Origin: an uncultured Flavobacteriales bacterium
GTDB taxonomy: Bacteria; Bacteroidota; Bacteroidia; Flavobacteriales_D; Crocinitomicaceae
Reading direction: 5' to 3'
DNA length: 64,000 nucleotides
NCBI GenBank assembly: GCA_903945495.1
Contig: CAJAVU010000023.1
Coordinates: 21,220 to 85,219, forward strand
The position numbers and the translations under genes were made by a program. Below, piece by piece: positions 36,426 through 45,544 of this stretch. Positions within the stretch are counted from its first letter, which is position 1, and each line of letters begins with the position of its first letter. The notes under the pieces were generated by a model. That model made no database searches. It had not been told where the DNA came from and saw only the letters and a list, made by a program, of their open reading frames with translations.

Positions 36426-37575
36426 AAGTGTCCACTAAAAATTTATTTATTTTCATCCATCCCAAGTGACCTGTATGCATAATATCATCCAAAGTACCAG
36501 GAACGTAATCGTTTGAATCTGCTGTAAACATATTCAAATATGGAACATCATTTTTGTCTAAGTAATTGGTCATTTTTGTTAAAATCGGATTAAATCTCTC
36601 CAATTTTTCAAAATGATACGGATTCAAATTTTGAATGATTATCGAAACATTTGCGCCATTTTTCTTAAGATAATCTACTAACAAATAGAGATCTTTCAAT
36701 TCTTGATTGTCCGACTTTAAAACCGAAAATTCAGCATGCTTGTAGTCTTTTTTCAAGTATTCCTCATAATATTCATCGTTAATGAACATTTTATTGGAAT
36801 GCACATTGTTCGCAAATTGTTCTTCCAACTCACTAAATTTCTTTTCCCAATTGACGTTTACCGTTTTTTGAGATGGTAGTGAAATGTTCGATTCCGGATA
36901 TTGAATAGTAGCGAATTCACTTTTTCTGTTTCTAAAATAATCGTTGAGAACCGGAAAACCGTGATATTCAAACAAATTAATAAAGTAATTTATTCTCCTT
37001 CCTGGACTGGCGATCAAATACTTGTTTCGATGTAAATAATTACCAATTTCCTGCTTTTCTGCAAGTGTGATACCTTCATCCTTGATAATTCGCTCTAACA
37101 GATTTGGTGTTGCAAATTCTAAAAAAGCTTCGATATTCGTTCCATCTGTATCAAACCAACCTGGACTTACAATAATGCAAATATTTGCGTTTTTCACTTC
37201 ATTTCTATAACCCAATAAGGCAGAGTACATGGCGTATGACTGAAAATAAGCATGTCCGAAACTACTCACTCTTAAATTGAGGTTATTTGTAGCGAAAATG
37301 TGTGGAATATATTCTGATTTTGAGGTTAATTCAGAAGAACCAAGCAAGGTCACGCCTTTTTTTTCTCGCAAAGACAAATACAAATTGTGTTCGGCATTCA
37401 CACCGTCTTTCAACGAATAGGTGTATGAATCTATACCTGTTTTCGTGTTAGAAATTGTTTTAACCTTTGGGTTTTCAATTTTTAAAACAGTTTGGGTCAG
37501 AAAAATAATTGAACCCAAAGAAACAACGAAGGCAAGTAGTAAAGCAGTAATATGATATTTTAGTAGATTCCTCAA
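36409..37575 (-). CDS. DltD-like SGNH-fold acyl transfer protein
   Basis: 388 residues: one N-terminal membrane helix (about 8-28), then a periplasmic SGNH-type domain. The nucleophile block is VTLLGSSELTS (about residues 75-85). The C-terminal Asp-His block is in DDIMHTGHLGWMKI (about 363-376), as in DltD. In Gram-positives DltD transfers D-alanine from the membrane intermediate to teichoic acid; here the acceptor would be a glycan in the periplasm. It overlaps the carrier-protein gene by 4 nt upstream and the DltX-like gene by 17 nt downstream. Confidence 0.85.
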   Translation of the reverse strand: MRNLLKYHITALLLAFVVSLGSIIFLTQTVLKIENPKVKTISNTKTGIDSYTYSLKDGVNAEHNLYLSLREKKGVTLLGSSELTSKSEYIPHIFATNNLNLRVSSFGHAYFQSYAMYSALLGYRNEVKNANICIIVSPGWFDTDGTNIEAFLEFATPNLLERIIKDEGITLAEKQEIGNYLHRNKYLIASPGRRINYFINLFEYHGFPVLNDYFRNRKSEFATIQYPESNISLPSQKTVNVNWEKKFSELEEQFANNVHSNKMFINDEYYEEYLKKDYKHAEFSVLKSDNQELKDLYLLVDYLKKNGANVSIIIQNLNPYHFEKLERFNPILTKMTNYLDKNDVPYLNMFTADSNDYVPGTLDDIMHTGHLGWMKINKFLVDTYGEKK

Positions 37576-37796
37576 GCCTTTAATCTTTCTATGTACGCCA
37601 TAATCAAGCGAACAGAATTGAAGTTTTCTTCAACAACATCAACCATTGGAATTTGAATAGCGTATTCTCCTTCCAATTCAACAATCAACTCAACGATTGT
37701 AATTGAATCTAAAATTCTATCCGTCCAAAGCTTATCGTCAATGCCTACTTGTACAAAGGCAATTTCTTCTATTCGATCTTTTACAAACTGTTCCAT
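37572..37796 (-). CDS. Acyl carrier protein, DltC-like
   Basis: A 74-residue four-helix carrier. The phosphopantetheine-attachment serine is Ser31 in RILDSITIVELI, the position and hydrophobic context of DltC/ACP. It would carry the amino acid loaded by the adenylation enzyme encoded at 33498-35012 and present it to the MBOAT. It is the first gene of the Dlt-like set, with its own TAATTTTG box only 5 nt before the ATG and an 85-nt gap from the upstream gene. A 4-nt overlap links it to the dltD-like gene. Confidence 0.88.
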   Translation of the reverse strand: MEQFVKDRIEEIAFVQVGIDDKLWTDRILDSITIVELIVELEGEYAIQIPMVDVVEENFNSVRLIMAYIERLKA

Positions 37797-37801
37797 TGGC
37801 G

Positions 37802-37809
37802 CAAAATTA
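37802..37809 (-). promoter_or_regulatory. TAnnTTTG box abutting the dltC-like start codon
   Basis: The minus strand reads TAATTTTG, then CGCCA, then the ATG at 37796. It suggests an internal promoter that lets the Dlt-like genes be expressed separately from the upstream glycan genes. Confidence 0.5.
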
Positions 37810-37881
37810 ATAAAAAAATCGGTTAATTTTGAAACTGAAAAGTAGATGAAACAACCCGTTCTAGCTCGAAAATAGGACCAA

Positions 37882-39150
37882 CTATATTGTTGAAGTTTTA
37901 CTGTTCTTGTCTATTTCAACAAGCATAAAGAAAAACAAGTAGAAGATGATTCCGGCTTGCAATTGAAGCATGGATTCAAAAAGAGAATTTAGCAACAAAC
38001 TTGAAAACAAAACAATCAACAAAACGGATCGCTTTTTCACACTGTAAACTACCCCACCGAAAGTAATCAAAAGTAAAATGATTAAACCAAAAACTCCAAT
38101 CTCTAATTGGGTTTGTAAAAATTGATTATGCGGATTGTATTGCTTATCAGCAAAGGTCGGATTTCCTTTGGAACGAATATTTTTACCCAAATAAATATCT
38201 ACATTTCCAGTACCAACACCGAACGGATGAGCCGCAATTTCTTCACATGTAATAGACCACATCACCAAGCGTGTTTCTGAACTTGATGGTGATTCACTTA
38301 ATTGCTGAATGAATTTTTCTGGTGATTTAAAATAGCGCTCAGTTGCACGTGCTGTTTCATTGATATCATCTCGAATGAAAGGCGTTTTGAAAATGAGTAC
38401 GACCAACAAACCGATTGCAACCAGTGTAAAACCGACCATAACTTTGACAGAAAATCTGTTTTTCAAATACACCAAAAACAAGATAGCACCTAAAACTAGG
38501 ATTGAAAGTAAGCCTGCTAATGACATTAACAATAAGGTATACAGCACTAAAAGGACAATTAAACCGAAGAAGCTTACGCGTTTGATTGATTCTTCTTTGT
38601 AGAGAAAATAAGCAGAAACCATTGAAAGTAAGGCAAACACACTCATATACGTTGGATGCATGTGAGGCGATAAATGACTTTTCAAAAAGCAATAAGGGAA
38701 GGAAAAATGCTGAATATAACACGGAATACCAATGTAAATTCCATACCCAAAAGACACTAAGGTAGCCAAAATCAATCCCCAATAAACTGGTTTCATTGCA
38801 AATCCAGTCGGTTTACGAAAGGAAAATAAAAAAGGAAAAAGTATAAAAACCGCTTTGTTTTCAAGGTACTTTGACGCTTGATCCATGTTTTCGGTCCAAA
38901 TGATTCCAATCGCGTAGGCGCAATACAACATGGCAAACAGTAAACTGAATTTGTTTAATTGAAAGGTGATTGTTTTGCGTACATAATTTATAATGATGAC
39001 AAGAACCATCAATAAAATATACGGACCAGCAAGCTTTGACGCATTAATTAACACGACAAAGAATCCTGCCAAGATTAACTCGAGGTAATTGATACGTATA
39101 TAGTTCAACAGTTTCTCCACGATCTTAGCGAATAGTTTTATAAAGTTCAA
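37882..39150 (-). CDS. Wzy/WaaL-superfamily O-antigen ligase or polymerase
   Basis: 422 residues with about 10-12 hydrophobic segments and a large periplasmic loop around residues 245-320. The O-antigen ligase family pattern is seen in the loop and following helix (HPFGVGTGNVDIY, YNPHNQFLQTQLEIG). Such proteins either polymerise repeat units or ligate the chain to lipid A-core. A second member lies at 45519-46763, so one may be the polymerase and the other the ligase. The first 26 nt overlap the end of the upstream glycosyltransferase gene. Confidence 0.82.
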   Translation of the reverse strand: MNFIKLFAKIVEKLLNYIRINYLELILAGFFVVLINASKLAGPYILLMVLVIIINYVRKTITFQLNKFSLLFAMLYCAYAIGIIWTENMDQASKYLENKAVFILFPFLFSFRKPTGFAMKPVYWGLILATLVSFGYGIYIGIPCYIQHFSFPYCFLKSHLSPHMHPTYMSVFALLSMVSAYFLYKEESIKRVSFFGLIVLLVLYTLLLMSLAGLLSILVLGAILFLVYLKNRFSVKVMVGFTLVAIGLLVVLIFKTPFIRDDINETARATERYFKSPEKFIQQLSESPSSSETRLVMWSITCEEIAAHPFGVGTGNVDIYLGKNIRSKGNPTFADKQYNPHNQFLQTQLEIGVFGLIILLLITFGGVVYSVKKRSVLLIVLFSSLLLNSLFESMLQLQAGIIFYLFFFMLVEIDKNSKTSTI

Positions 39151-40240
39151 GTAAGTTTTCTGCTTGAGATTCCCATGAATAATTCGCAGTTACCTCAGAA
39201 ATGGCAGCATTTATGATTTTCTCGATATTTTCTTCATTTGTTAAAATCCGCTCAATTTGATTCGCAATTTCAATCGGATTCAAGGGATCAACCAAAAAGC
39301 CAATTTCTTTCTCTTTTACAAATTCATACAACTTAAAATCAGAAACAATTAACGGAATACCAATTGCCATGTATTCAAAGATTTTTGTTGAATAGGAGCG
39401 TATATAATTTGGCACCGGATGAAGAATTGACAATGCAACTTTTGACTTTTCGGCGTAAACATAGGCTTGGTCAACTGGCAATCTTCCATAAAAAACGATG
39501 GATTCTTTTACGTTTCTATATTCGGGCAATTGCTCAATTTTTATTCGAACCTCTTCCGAAATTGGTCCTATACAGTGAAAAGTGTACTGAATGTTCTTCT
39601 TTTTTAGTAATTCTAGGGCTCGAATTATCTCGACAATTCCTCTTGCTTCTGAAACTAAACCAACATATAAAATGCCATTTTCCGTTTTTTGATTAGATGG
39701 AATGCGATACACCGAGAGCGAATCAATCACTGGGAAATTCAACACTTTTGTTATCGATTTGGACTTTCCAAGATAGAGTTCTTCATACGAATCTTCGGCA
39801 ATAACAATGTAAAATAGTTTTGCCGATAACCATTCAAAAAGTGAATAAATTCCAATGGTGAGCTTAGGAAATTTCAACCATTTTTTATCGGTTATTTGTG
39901 CTTTCACATTTTCATGAACATCAAAAATGACTTTTTTTCCGAATAATCGCAGGATTAATCCAACCCAAATTAGTTCAGGGTCATGAAAATGATAAATTTT
40001 CGATTTTGTTTTTAAGGCTCTTCTTAACACACGAAAAGCAACAATCGTTGCTCTAAACAATCTGCTTTTACGCTGATTTTCAACACCTATTACATGAACG
40101 TTTTGAACAATTTGATTTTCGGCATTGGGGGCAACTAAAGAAACTGTATAACCATTCTTTGCCAATGTCACGCATTCTTTGAAAAAGATCCGAGTATCGT
40201 TCCAACTATGGACGCTTGTAATATGGCAAACTTTGATCAT
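39125..40240 (-). CDS. Family 4 glycosyltransferase
   Basis: 371 residues, GT-B fold: N-terminal domain with CHITSVHSWNDTRIFFKEC and YHFHDPELIW, C-terminal nucleotide-sugar domain with GLVSEARGIVEIIRALELL and the EX7E-type stretch in PNYIRSYSTKIFEYMAIG. It adds a sugar to the repeat unit on the cytoplasmic side. It overlaps the preceding glycosyltransferase by 4 nt and the following Wzy/WaaL gene by 26 nt, so the three are tightly coupled. Confidence 0.87.
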   Translation of the reverse strand: MIKVCHITSVHSWNDTRIFFKECVTLAKNGYTVSLVAPNAENQIVQNVHVIGVENQRKSRLFRATIVAFRVLRRALKTKSKIYHFHDPELIWVGLILRLFGKKVIFDVHENVKAQITDKKWLKFPKLTIGIYSLFEWLSAKLFYIVIAEDSYEELYLGKSKSITKVLNFPVIDSLSVYRIPSNQKTENGILYVGLVSEARGIVEIIRALELLKKKNIQYTFHCIGPISEEVRIKIEQLPEYRNVKESIVFYGRLPVDQAYVYAEKSKVALSILHPVPNYIRSYSTKIFEYMAIGIPLIVSDFKLYEFVKEKEIGFLVDPLNPIEIANQIERILTNEENIEKIINAAISEVTANYSWESQAENLLELYKTIR

Positions 40241-41271
40241 TCTTTTATGATTTTTTGATAGAGCTTAAGAAACTTTTCACGATTCGCTTCCTTTGTGCCA
40301 TCTTGATCAATACGTTGCTTATTTAGTTCTATTGCTTCTGTTTGATTCAACAAAAGTGCATCTGAAATAAAATCGCTTTCCAAATCTTCCACCACGATTC
40401 CATTTACACCCGATTGTATCCATTCGCGATTCGCAGGTAAATCAGAAACAACAGGAATACTTCCACATGCCATTGCTTCGAGCAAACTAATCGAAGTAGC
40501 ATCCGATTCTGGAATTGAAACCCAAATTTTAGCCTTTGAATACCATTGTTCGTTGTCTTCTTTTTGAATCCATCCAACAAATTCAACATCATCGGTTAAA
40601 CCCAATTCATTCGCTTTGTCTTTTAAACTCTCTGTTTCAGTACCCGTTGCGGCAACAACCAAGCGCCAGTCTTTTCGCTCGTTGTTATGTTTAAAGCGAG
40701 CAAACGCTTCAATAATTTTATCGACGCGATACAATTTTTTATGCAAGCGATTGGAATAAACAATATTCTCTTTTGGACAATTAACTGGCGTTACATCAAT
40801 ACCAAAATTTGCCACAAGAATATTATTCTTCAGTGTTGCAAGTTTTTCCATTTCTTGCGCCATAAACGTAGAGTCTGATGTCAAAAAATCGGCATTGCGC
40901 AAATTGAATTGCACCAATTTCTTCAACAGAACATTGCTATTTGGCAATAACAACACATCACTTCCCCATGCTGTTAACACAGTTGGAATTGAACTTTTTC
41001 GACTTGCTAAAAGCGTATAAAAAGCAAAGCTATTTGCTTGATGGATATGTATAATAGTAGGTTGAAATGAGGCAATCTGTTTTTTAATTCCTCGAACTGT
41101 AGAAAATAAGTTTTTAATCTTTAAGTTGAAACTTAACTCTACTGTTGGATAATCGTAAGCCGTTGATTTTTCATTCGTTATCAATAGCACTTCATCAAAA
41201 TAGTCTTCAACTAATTGCAAATACTTATAGGTATGAATCGTATTTGAACTGACTAGTAATAATTTACGCAT
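40237..41271 (-). CDS. Family 4 glycosyltransferase
   Basis: 344 residues, GT-B fold. The acceptor domain has IIHIHQANSFAFYTLLA and LTAWGSDVLLLP. The donor-binding domain has SIPESDATSISLLEAMACG, with the E-x7-E pattern of GT4. It probably acts just before or after the following GT4. It is separated by 32 nt from the deacetylase-like gene upstream and overlaps the next gene by 4 nt. The sugar transferred is unknown. Confidence 0.87.
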   Translation of the reverse strand: MRKLLLVSSNTIHTYKYLQLVEDYFDEVLLITNEKSTAYDYPTVELSFNLKIKNLFSTVRGIKKQIASFQPTIIHIHQANSFAFYTLLASRKSSIPTVLTAWGSDVLLLPNSNVLLKKLVQFNLRNADFLTSDSTFMAQEMEKLATLKNNILVANFGIDVTPVNCPKENIVYSNRLHKKLYRVDKIIEAFARFKHNNERKDWRLVVAATGTETESLKDKANELGLTDDVEFVGWIQKEDNEQWYSKAKIWVSIPESDATSISLLEAMACGSIPVVSDLPANREWIQSGVNGIVVEDLESDFISDALLLNQTEAIELNKQRIDQDGTKEANREKFLKLYQKIIKE

Positions 41272-41303
41272 TGATAACGATTTCGTTAATTAAGTCGACA
41301 AAG

Positions 41304-42086
41304 TTAATATTTTAAACCTTCAAAAAAGCGTTTACTGTTTTCGTAGGTGTTCCAATAAAAACTCGATCTCCAATTCTTCGGATGCAACAGTAAATGCACA
41401 ATTTGATACTGATCTAACGCATCTAATTGTGAAATTGGGCCATTGTAAAATCCAGGTCCACCAGCATCCATAATATTGATGGAGTAATTATCTAAAAACT
41501 CAGCATCATACGCTTCGAAGACTAAACCGTTATCGTCCAATACATCACGATTGACAAAGGTGTGATTCGGCATTTTAAGTTTTCGATTGGCAAAATCACC
41601 GTGACTCGCAATGTATTGAATCTTTGATCCTAATTGGGTTTCTAGCGCCGATAAATTGTGCTTGAATTCCTTTCTAATTTCATCGAAATGCTGTTGAATC
41701 TCTTCTGCTGATTTGATTTTATGACGTTTTGCATAGCTTGCCAATTCTTCATAATGATAACCGCAATCTGATCCATACGCCAACACTTCTTTCATGATTG
41801 GAATATCAATCGTGCAAAGCCTGAAATAGTAAGATGTATGAATCTTGTATTTTTTTTCAATTCGTAACCATTCACGACAATAGCTTGGATCTGAATCGAT
41901 GTCTTGTCGAATCATTAAAATTTTGCGCGAACCAATTTCATTTTTCTTCACTAAATCAAAAAACTGGCTGTGCGGCATGATTTCAAATCCTTTGTCCAAA
42001 GCCGTTTTAATCAAATGGTCGTATTCATTGATTCTGTTGTGCAGAAAATAATCAAGTCCAATTCGTTTCAATATGGTTTTAATCAT
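41304..42086 (-). CDS. Polysaccharide-deacetylase-like protein (NodB-type fold)
   Basis: 260 residues. Visible elements fit the carbohydrate esterase 4 barrel: an Asp-containing strand LMIRQDIDSDPS, then CGYHYEELA, YIASHGDFANRK and the late IVHLLLHPKNWR. These would supply the catalytic Asp and metal His residues. It may remove acetyl groups from an amino sugar in the locus product or act on a lipid-linked intermediate. No signal peptide, so cytoplasmic. The start overlaps the stop of the GNAT-like gene by 4 nt. Confidence 0.7.
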   Translation of the reverse strand: MIKTILKRIGLDYFLHNRINEYDHLIKTALDKGFEIMPHSQFFDLVKKNEIGSRKILMIRQDIDSDPSYCREWLRIEKKYKIHTSYYFRLCTIDIPIMKEVLAYGSDCGYHYEELASYAKRHKIKSAEEIQQHFDEIRKEFKHNLSALETQLGSKIQYIASHGDFANRKLKMPNHTFVNRDVLDDNGLVFEAYDAEFLDNYSINIMDAGGPGFYNGPISQLDALDQYQIVHLLLHPKNWRSSFYWNTYENSKRFFEGLKY

Positions 42087-42763
42087 CGCTTAAAGTTTAC
42101 GGTGAAGGGTTTGAATCCGATTCGTTTCTTGAACATGACTAATCCATTTTCGAACTTTCCGAAGGTGTCATACATGATAAAGTTAATTCGATTGTCATTT
42201 ACAAACGTTGAAACGACCCTCGTCATCAATAAATACATGACATTCTCTTTCAAATAGTCGCCGTGACCAAGAATTCGATTAATCAATACCATTTCGCCCA
42301 CGACATAGGTCCACACATACGCTACTAATTTGCCTTCTTTAGAATAAACTCCAAACCAATTATTCACTTCATCGTTTGGCCATTCAGTGACTAAGTGCTT
42401 ATAACTTTCGTCCATTTCACGCCCTTGTCGCTCAGTAGAAGATGTATTAATTTCAAAAATGGCATCAATTTCATTATTCGGATTAAACGACTGAAAAGTG
42501 TATCCTAATTTTGCGCAGCGTCTCGAAAAATAAGCCGCAGAATTTTTACCATTCACCGAACCCAAATAATCATCTTCTTTCGAAAATTGATCAATTGGCA
42601 ATAATGAAATATTGTATTTCTTTAATTTCAAAAAGCCGCGCTTCCACGCCCTGGAATTAAAATAGCTCAAGAGGCGATTAGCGGTTTCAGAATTCCCTAA
42701 CCGAATAGCCACTTTTCCCTCTGGAGAAAGAATATTTTTGATTAGAAATTTATACTTTTTCAT
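42083..42763 (-). CDS. GNAT/FemAB-like acyltransferase
   Basis: 226 residues. The second half resembles the GNAT fold used by FemAB-type and sugar N-acyltransferases (NWFGVYSKEGKLVAYVWTY, YLLMTRVVSTF, MFKKRIGFKPF). No cofactor motif is clear. It probably modifies a sugar or amino acid in the surface glycan. It lies 4 nt after the hexapeptide acyltransferase gene and overlaps the deacetylase-like gene by 4 nt; the three form a tailoring group. The family call is tentative. Confidence 0.55.
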   Translation of the reverse strand: MKKYKFLIKNILSPEGKVAIRLGNSETANRLLSYFNSRAWKRGFLKLKKYNISLLPIDQFSKEDDYLGSVNGKNSAAYFSRRCAKLGYTFQSFNPNNEIDAIFEINTSSTERQGREMDESYKHLVTEWPNDEVNNWFGVYSKEGKLVAYVWTYVVGEMVLINRILGHGDYLKENVMYLLMTRVVSTFVNDNRINFIMYDTFGKFENGLVMFKKRIGFKPFTVNFKR

Positions 42764-42767
42764 TCTA

Positions 42768-43331
42768 TTAATTTCGCTCCAATATTCTTAAAACCTTCGC
42801 TGGAGAACCACCAACAATTGCATTTTCAGGCACATCATTCAACACGAGACTATTCGCTCCAATAACTGCCCCGTTTCCAATTTTCACGCCAGGACTAATT
42901 ACAGCATTTGTATAGCAAATCACATTATCACCAATAATAACATCTTCAAAAACATGCGGATTCAATGCTGGGTAAGCAATTGTCTTTTCGTAATCTGTGC
43001 GTGATGCATAAATTTTCACGCCTGGAGCACAATCAAAATTCTTTCCGATAATGATATTTGCACCGCACCCCCAAAAAACACATAGTGAAGAAATGACAGA
43101 TTGACTTCCAATGGTAATTGAGCCTTCAAAATTACACCATTCAGCTCCTCCGCAATGAAGAATAACATTATCGTGTAGCGATACTTTTTCTCCTAACACC
43201 AATTTACTTTGGTTGATGATATCTACTCGTTTGCCAATAATTGCAGTGGGATAACGTTTCAGAACACGCGCCATAGATAAATAGGCTGCCACGTATTGTT
43301 TTAAATGCGAATAAAGCAGTTTGAAAAGCAT
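42768..43331 (-). CDS. Left-handed beta-helix (hexapeptide-repeat) acyltransferase
   Basis: 187 residues from ATG 43331, which follows the stop of the upstream gene (TAAT-ATG). A longer frame starting at 43451 would overlap that gene by 119 nt and is rejected. Hexapeptide repeats fill the middle (IGDNVICYTNAVISPGVKIG, then GNGAVIGANSLVL), ending with the family's ENAIVGGSPAKVLR. It O- or N-acetylates a sugar using acetyl-CoA as a trimer. It sits within the tailoring genes of the glycan locus. Confidence 0.88.
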   Translation of the reverse strand: MLFKLLYSHLKQYVAAYLSMARVLKRYPTAIIGKRVDIINQSKLVLGEKVSLHDNVILHCGGAEWCNFEGSITIGSQSVISSLCVFWGCGANIIIGKNFDCAPGVKIYASRTDYEKTIAYPALNPHVFEDVIIGDNVICYTNAVISPGVKIGNGAVIGANSLVLNDVPENAIVGGSPAKVLRILERN

Positions 43332-43332
43332 A

Positions 43333-44253
43333 TTACGGTCGTATTTTTTTAATGTTATTAATAATTTTCTTTGAGACTTTGAAAAGCGCAGATTGTTTAT
43401 TGAACGTAAATGTTTCATGTTCACTAGCACCCCAAGAATCTTTGAAATCACTCACTCCTGATAGATTTACACTTGCTCCCATATTCACATAATTCAATCC
43501 ATTTTCTGCCGCATGACGAATCACTTCAAATTGCACAGCCACTGGAGCATATAGCTTTTTAAGATCTTCATTGATTATTGATGCTGCAAGCCAGTCAAAT
43601 ACATGGTCTTCGTGATAAATACAAATCATGGCTGAGATTACCTTGCCCTCGAATTCAGCCACCCACATTCTTATTCCCGGCACGGTGTGAAGATTGGCTA
43701 TTAGTTCTTTGCTATAACCTGTACTTTCTGCACCCCAGCGATTTACAGAATCAAGGTATAATTTATAATATTCTTCAAAATAATGCGCTTCTGTTGTTTG
43801 AAATACAGTTACAAGTCCTGCCTTTTGATATCGCTTAATATGCTTTTTTCGAGTTGAATTAAACCCATCGACAATTTCTTCAATTGATCGATTACTCGCT
43901 ACAATATGGCAGGTGTTTACAGTTAAATCACACTTATTTTCTTTAGCAATCTTTGATGCGTCAGACTTCGAAAGATTTGCAAAAGGAGGAAGATTAATGG
44001 TTAAAGTATCGCTCTTTTCTTGGACCAGTTGATGGAGTATTTCCGAAGGCAAAACGCTTTCATTCATCTTGGTGTACAAACTATATGGCAAAGAAAGAAG
44101 ATAAACAAACGTATTTTTCTTCATTTTCAAAACAGGAAAACTAGTCGAACCAACATTTACATCAGATAATTCGGCATTCTTTTCCAGAGACGAAATATAC
44201 TCGACAAACTGAAATGAATCAAATGTTTCTATTTTATTTAATTCTTTAATCAT
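43333..44253 (-). CDS. FemAB-like GNAT protein (Acetyltransf_6 type)
   Basis: 306 residues with two GNAT-like halves. The second contains TRKKHIKRYQKAG, MWVAEFEGKVISAMICIYH and the late YVNMGASVNLSGVSDFKDSWG, the pattern of FemAB-type peptidyl/aminoacyl transferases and related polysaccharide-locus proteins. It may transfer an amino acid or acyl group to a sugar. The 5' end overlaps the Wzx gene by 8 nt and the stop is 1 nt from the hexapeptide acyltransferase start. The substrate is not deducible. Confidence 0.72.
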   Translation of the reverse strand: MIKELNKIETFDSFQFVEYISSLEKNAELSDVNVGSTSFPVLKMKKNTFVYLLSLPYSLYTKMNESVLPSEILHQLVQEKSDTLTINLPPFANLSKSDASKIAKENKCDLTVNTCHIVASNRSIEEIVDGFNSTRKKHIKRYQKAGLVTVFQTTEAHYFEEYYKLYLDSVNRWGAESTGYSKELIANLHTVPGIRMWVAEFEGKVISAMICIYHEDHVFDWLAASIINEDLKKLYAPVAVQFEVIRHAAENGLNYVNMGASVNLSGVSDFKDSWGASEHETFTFNKQSALFKVSKKIINNIKKIRP

Positions 44254-45544
44254 AACGATTCAACTTTGGATTCGAAATTAAATAGTAAATCCAAGCAAAG
44301 GTAACAAGCAGCAAGATACTACACGAGATGCTCATCACCATAAAACCAACGTGATAACTTTTAAAGTACCATCCAATAAACAGGGAAAGAATTTTAAGCG
44401 AAATATCAATACACGTAAACAAGAATGGAATTCCTAATCGATTATAAATAATAGGTATTCCTGAAGCCGAATTTGCAATGAAATTTAAAAACATCCAAGG
44501 TGTAAGAATTTGGGCAATGACTCCCGCCTCGCGAAACTTTTCAGAGAATACAAACGCAAAGATGTCTGGTGCAAATAAAAATAACGTTAAGAAAAGTGGT
44601 GCTCCTAGAATAAAAACAATTTTATAAATCTTTAAAACCATTGGTTTTATCGTTTCGCCATTGTTCACGGATTTAGTTGCCTTTTCCATCAATGCTTGTG
44701 AAATCGCTGTACTAATTAAACTACTTGGCACACTCAACAAACGATATGCGAAGGAATAACTACCCAAAACAGAGGTTCCAAAGAAGCTCTTCATAAAAAA
44801 GATGATTCCATTTTCTTGAAAACTCCCTACCAAAGCATGCGAAGCGTTTATTTTAGGAAAGTTTCGGTAACGAAAAGCATTCTGCTTCATTTTCTCCCAA
44901 CTAACCTGATCCAAGAATTTACGACGATTTTTAACAACTGTTCGCGACAAAATCACAAGGCTTGTGACTTGAGCAAAAAAGTACCCCATCATTAATCCAA
45001 AAGAACCTTTGACAGTTATTCCTAAACCAAGCGCTAATCCATTGTTAATCGTTGCATTTCCAATTCTAGAATAAGCATTGCTTTTAAATGTTTTTATTCG
45101 CAATGACCAAAAATTCAACACTTGTATTAAACCAAGCATTAGAACAACCAAGGGTACTAAATAAATATAACCTCCATTCTTCGTTCCGCCAAAAAAGTCA
45201 CTAATTAAATCACCAAATAAGAAGATCGCAAACAATGAAAGCACAGACCATGCTACCGCGATTAGAAAGGACAAAGCCATTACATTAACAGCATCCTCAT
45301 CTTTCTCTGGTAAAATGACAGCCATTTCATAGCGCATTGTTGATACCACTGATAAAAGACCCGTAATAGACATAAACAAGCTCAATTCACCAAAATCTTC
45401 TGTGCTATAAATTCGTGATAGAATTGGTGTCAATAAAATCGCTACAAACTGGGCAATGGTAGTACCCGAGATTAGTGTTAATGCATTTCGAAAAAATTCA
45501 GAACGCAAATAATCAGATTTAAGCGTTTTTAATTTTCTTCTCAT
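44246..45544 (-). CDS. Wzx-type lipid-linked oligosaccharide flippase
   Basis: 432 residues with about 12 hydrophobic segments of the MOP superfamily; the N-terminus GTTIAQFVAILLTPILSRIY is typical of Wzx. It moves the undecaprenyl-linked repeat unit across the inner membrane for polymerisation. It is the second gene of the locus, overlapping the Wzy-like gene by 26 nt and the FemAB-like gene by 8 nt. The Wzx/Wzy pair places this locus in the Wzy-dependent pathway. Confidence 0.9.
   Translation of the reverse strand: MRRKLKTLKSDYLRSEFFRNALTLISGTTIAQFVAILLTPILSRIYSTEDFGELSLFMSITGLLSVVSTMRYEMAVILPEKDEDAVNVMALSFLIAVAWSVLSLFAIFLFGDLISDFFGGTKNGGYIYLVPLVVLMLGLIQVLNFWSLRIKTFKSNAYSRIGNATINNGLALGLGITVKGSFGLMMGYFFAQVTSLVILSRTVVKNRRKFLDQVSWEKMKQNAFRYRNFPKINASHALVGSFQENGIIFFMKSFFGTSVLGSYSFAYRLLSVPSSLISTAISQALMEKATKSVNNGETIKPMVLKIYKIVFILGAPLFLTLFLFAPDIFAFVFSEKFREAGVIAQILTPWMFLNFIANSASGIPIIYNRLGIPFLFTCIDISLKILSLFIGWYFKSYHVGFMVMSISCSILLLVTFAWIYYLISNPKLNRYD

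Noticed and set aside
43332..43451. Longer start for the hexapeptide acyltransferase (ATG 43451 or 43418)
   Set aside because: It would overlap the FemAB-like gene by over 80 nt in another frame; ATG 43331 follows the preceding stop directly.
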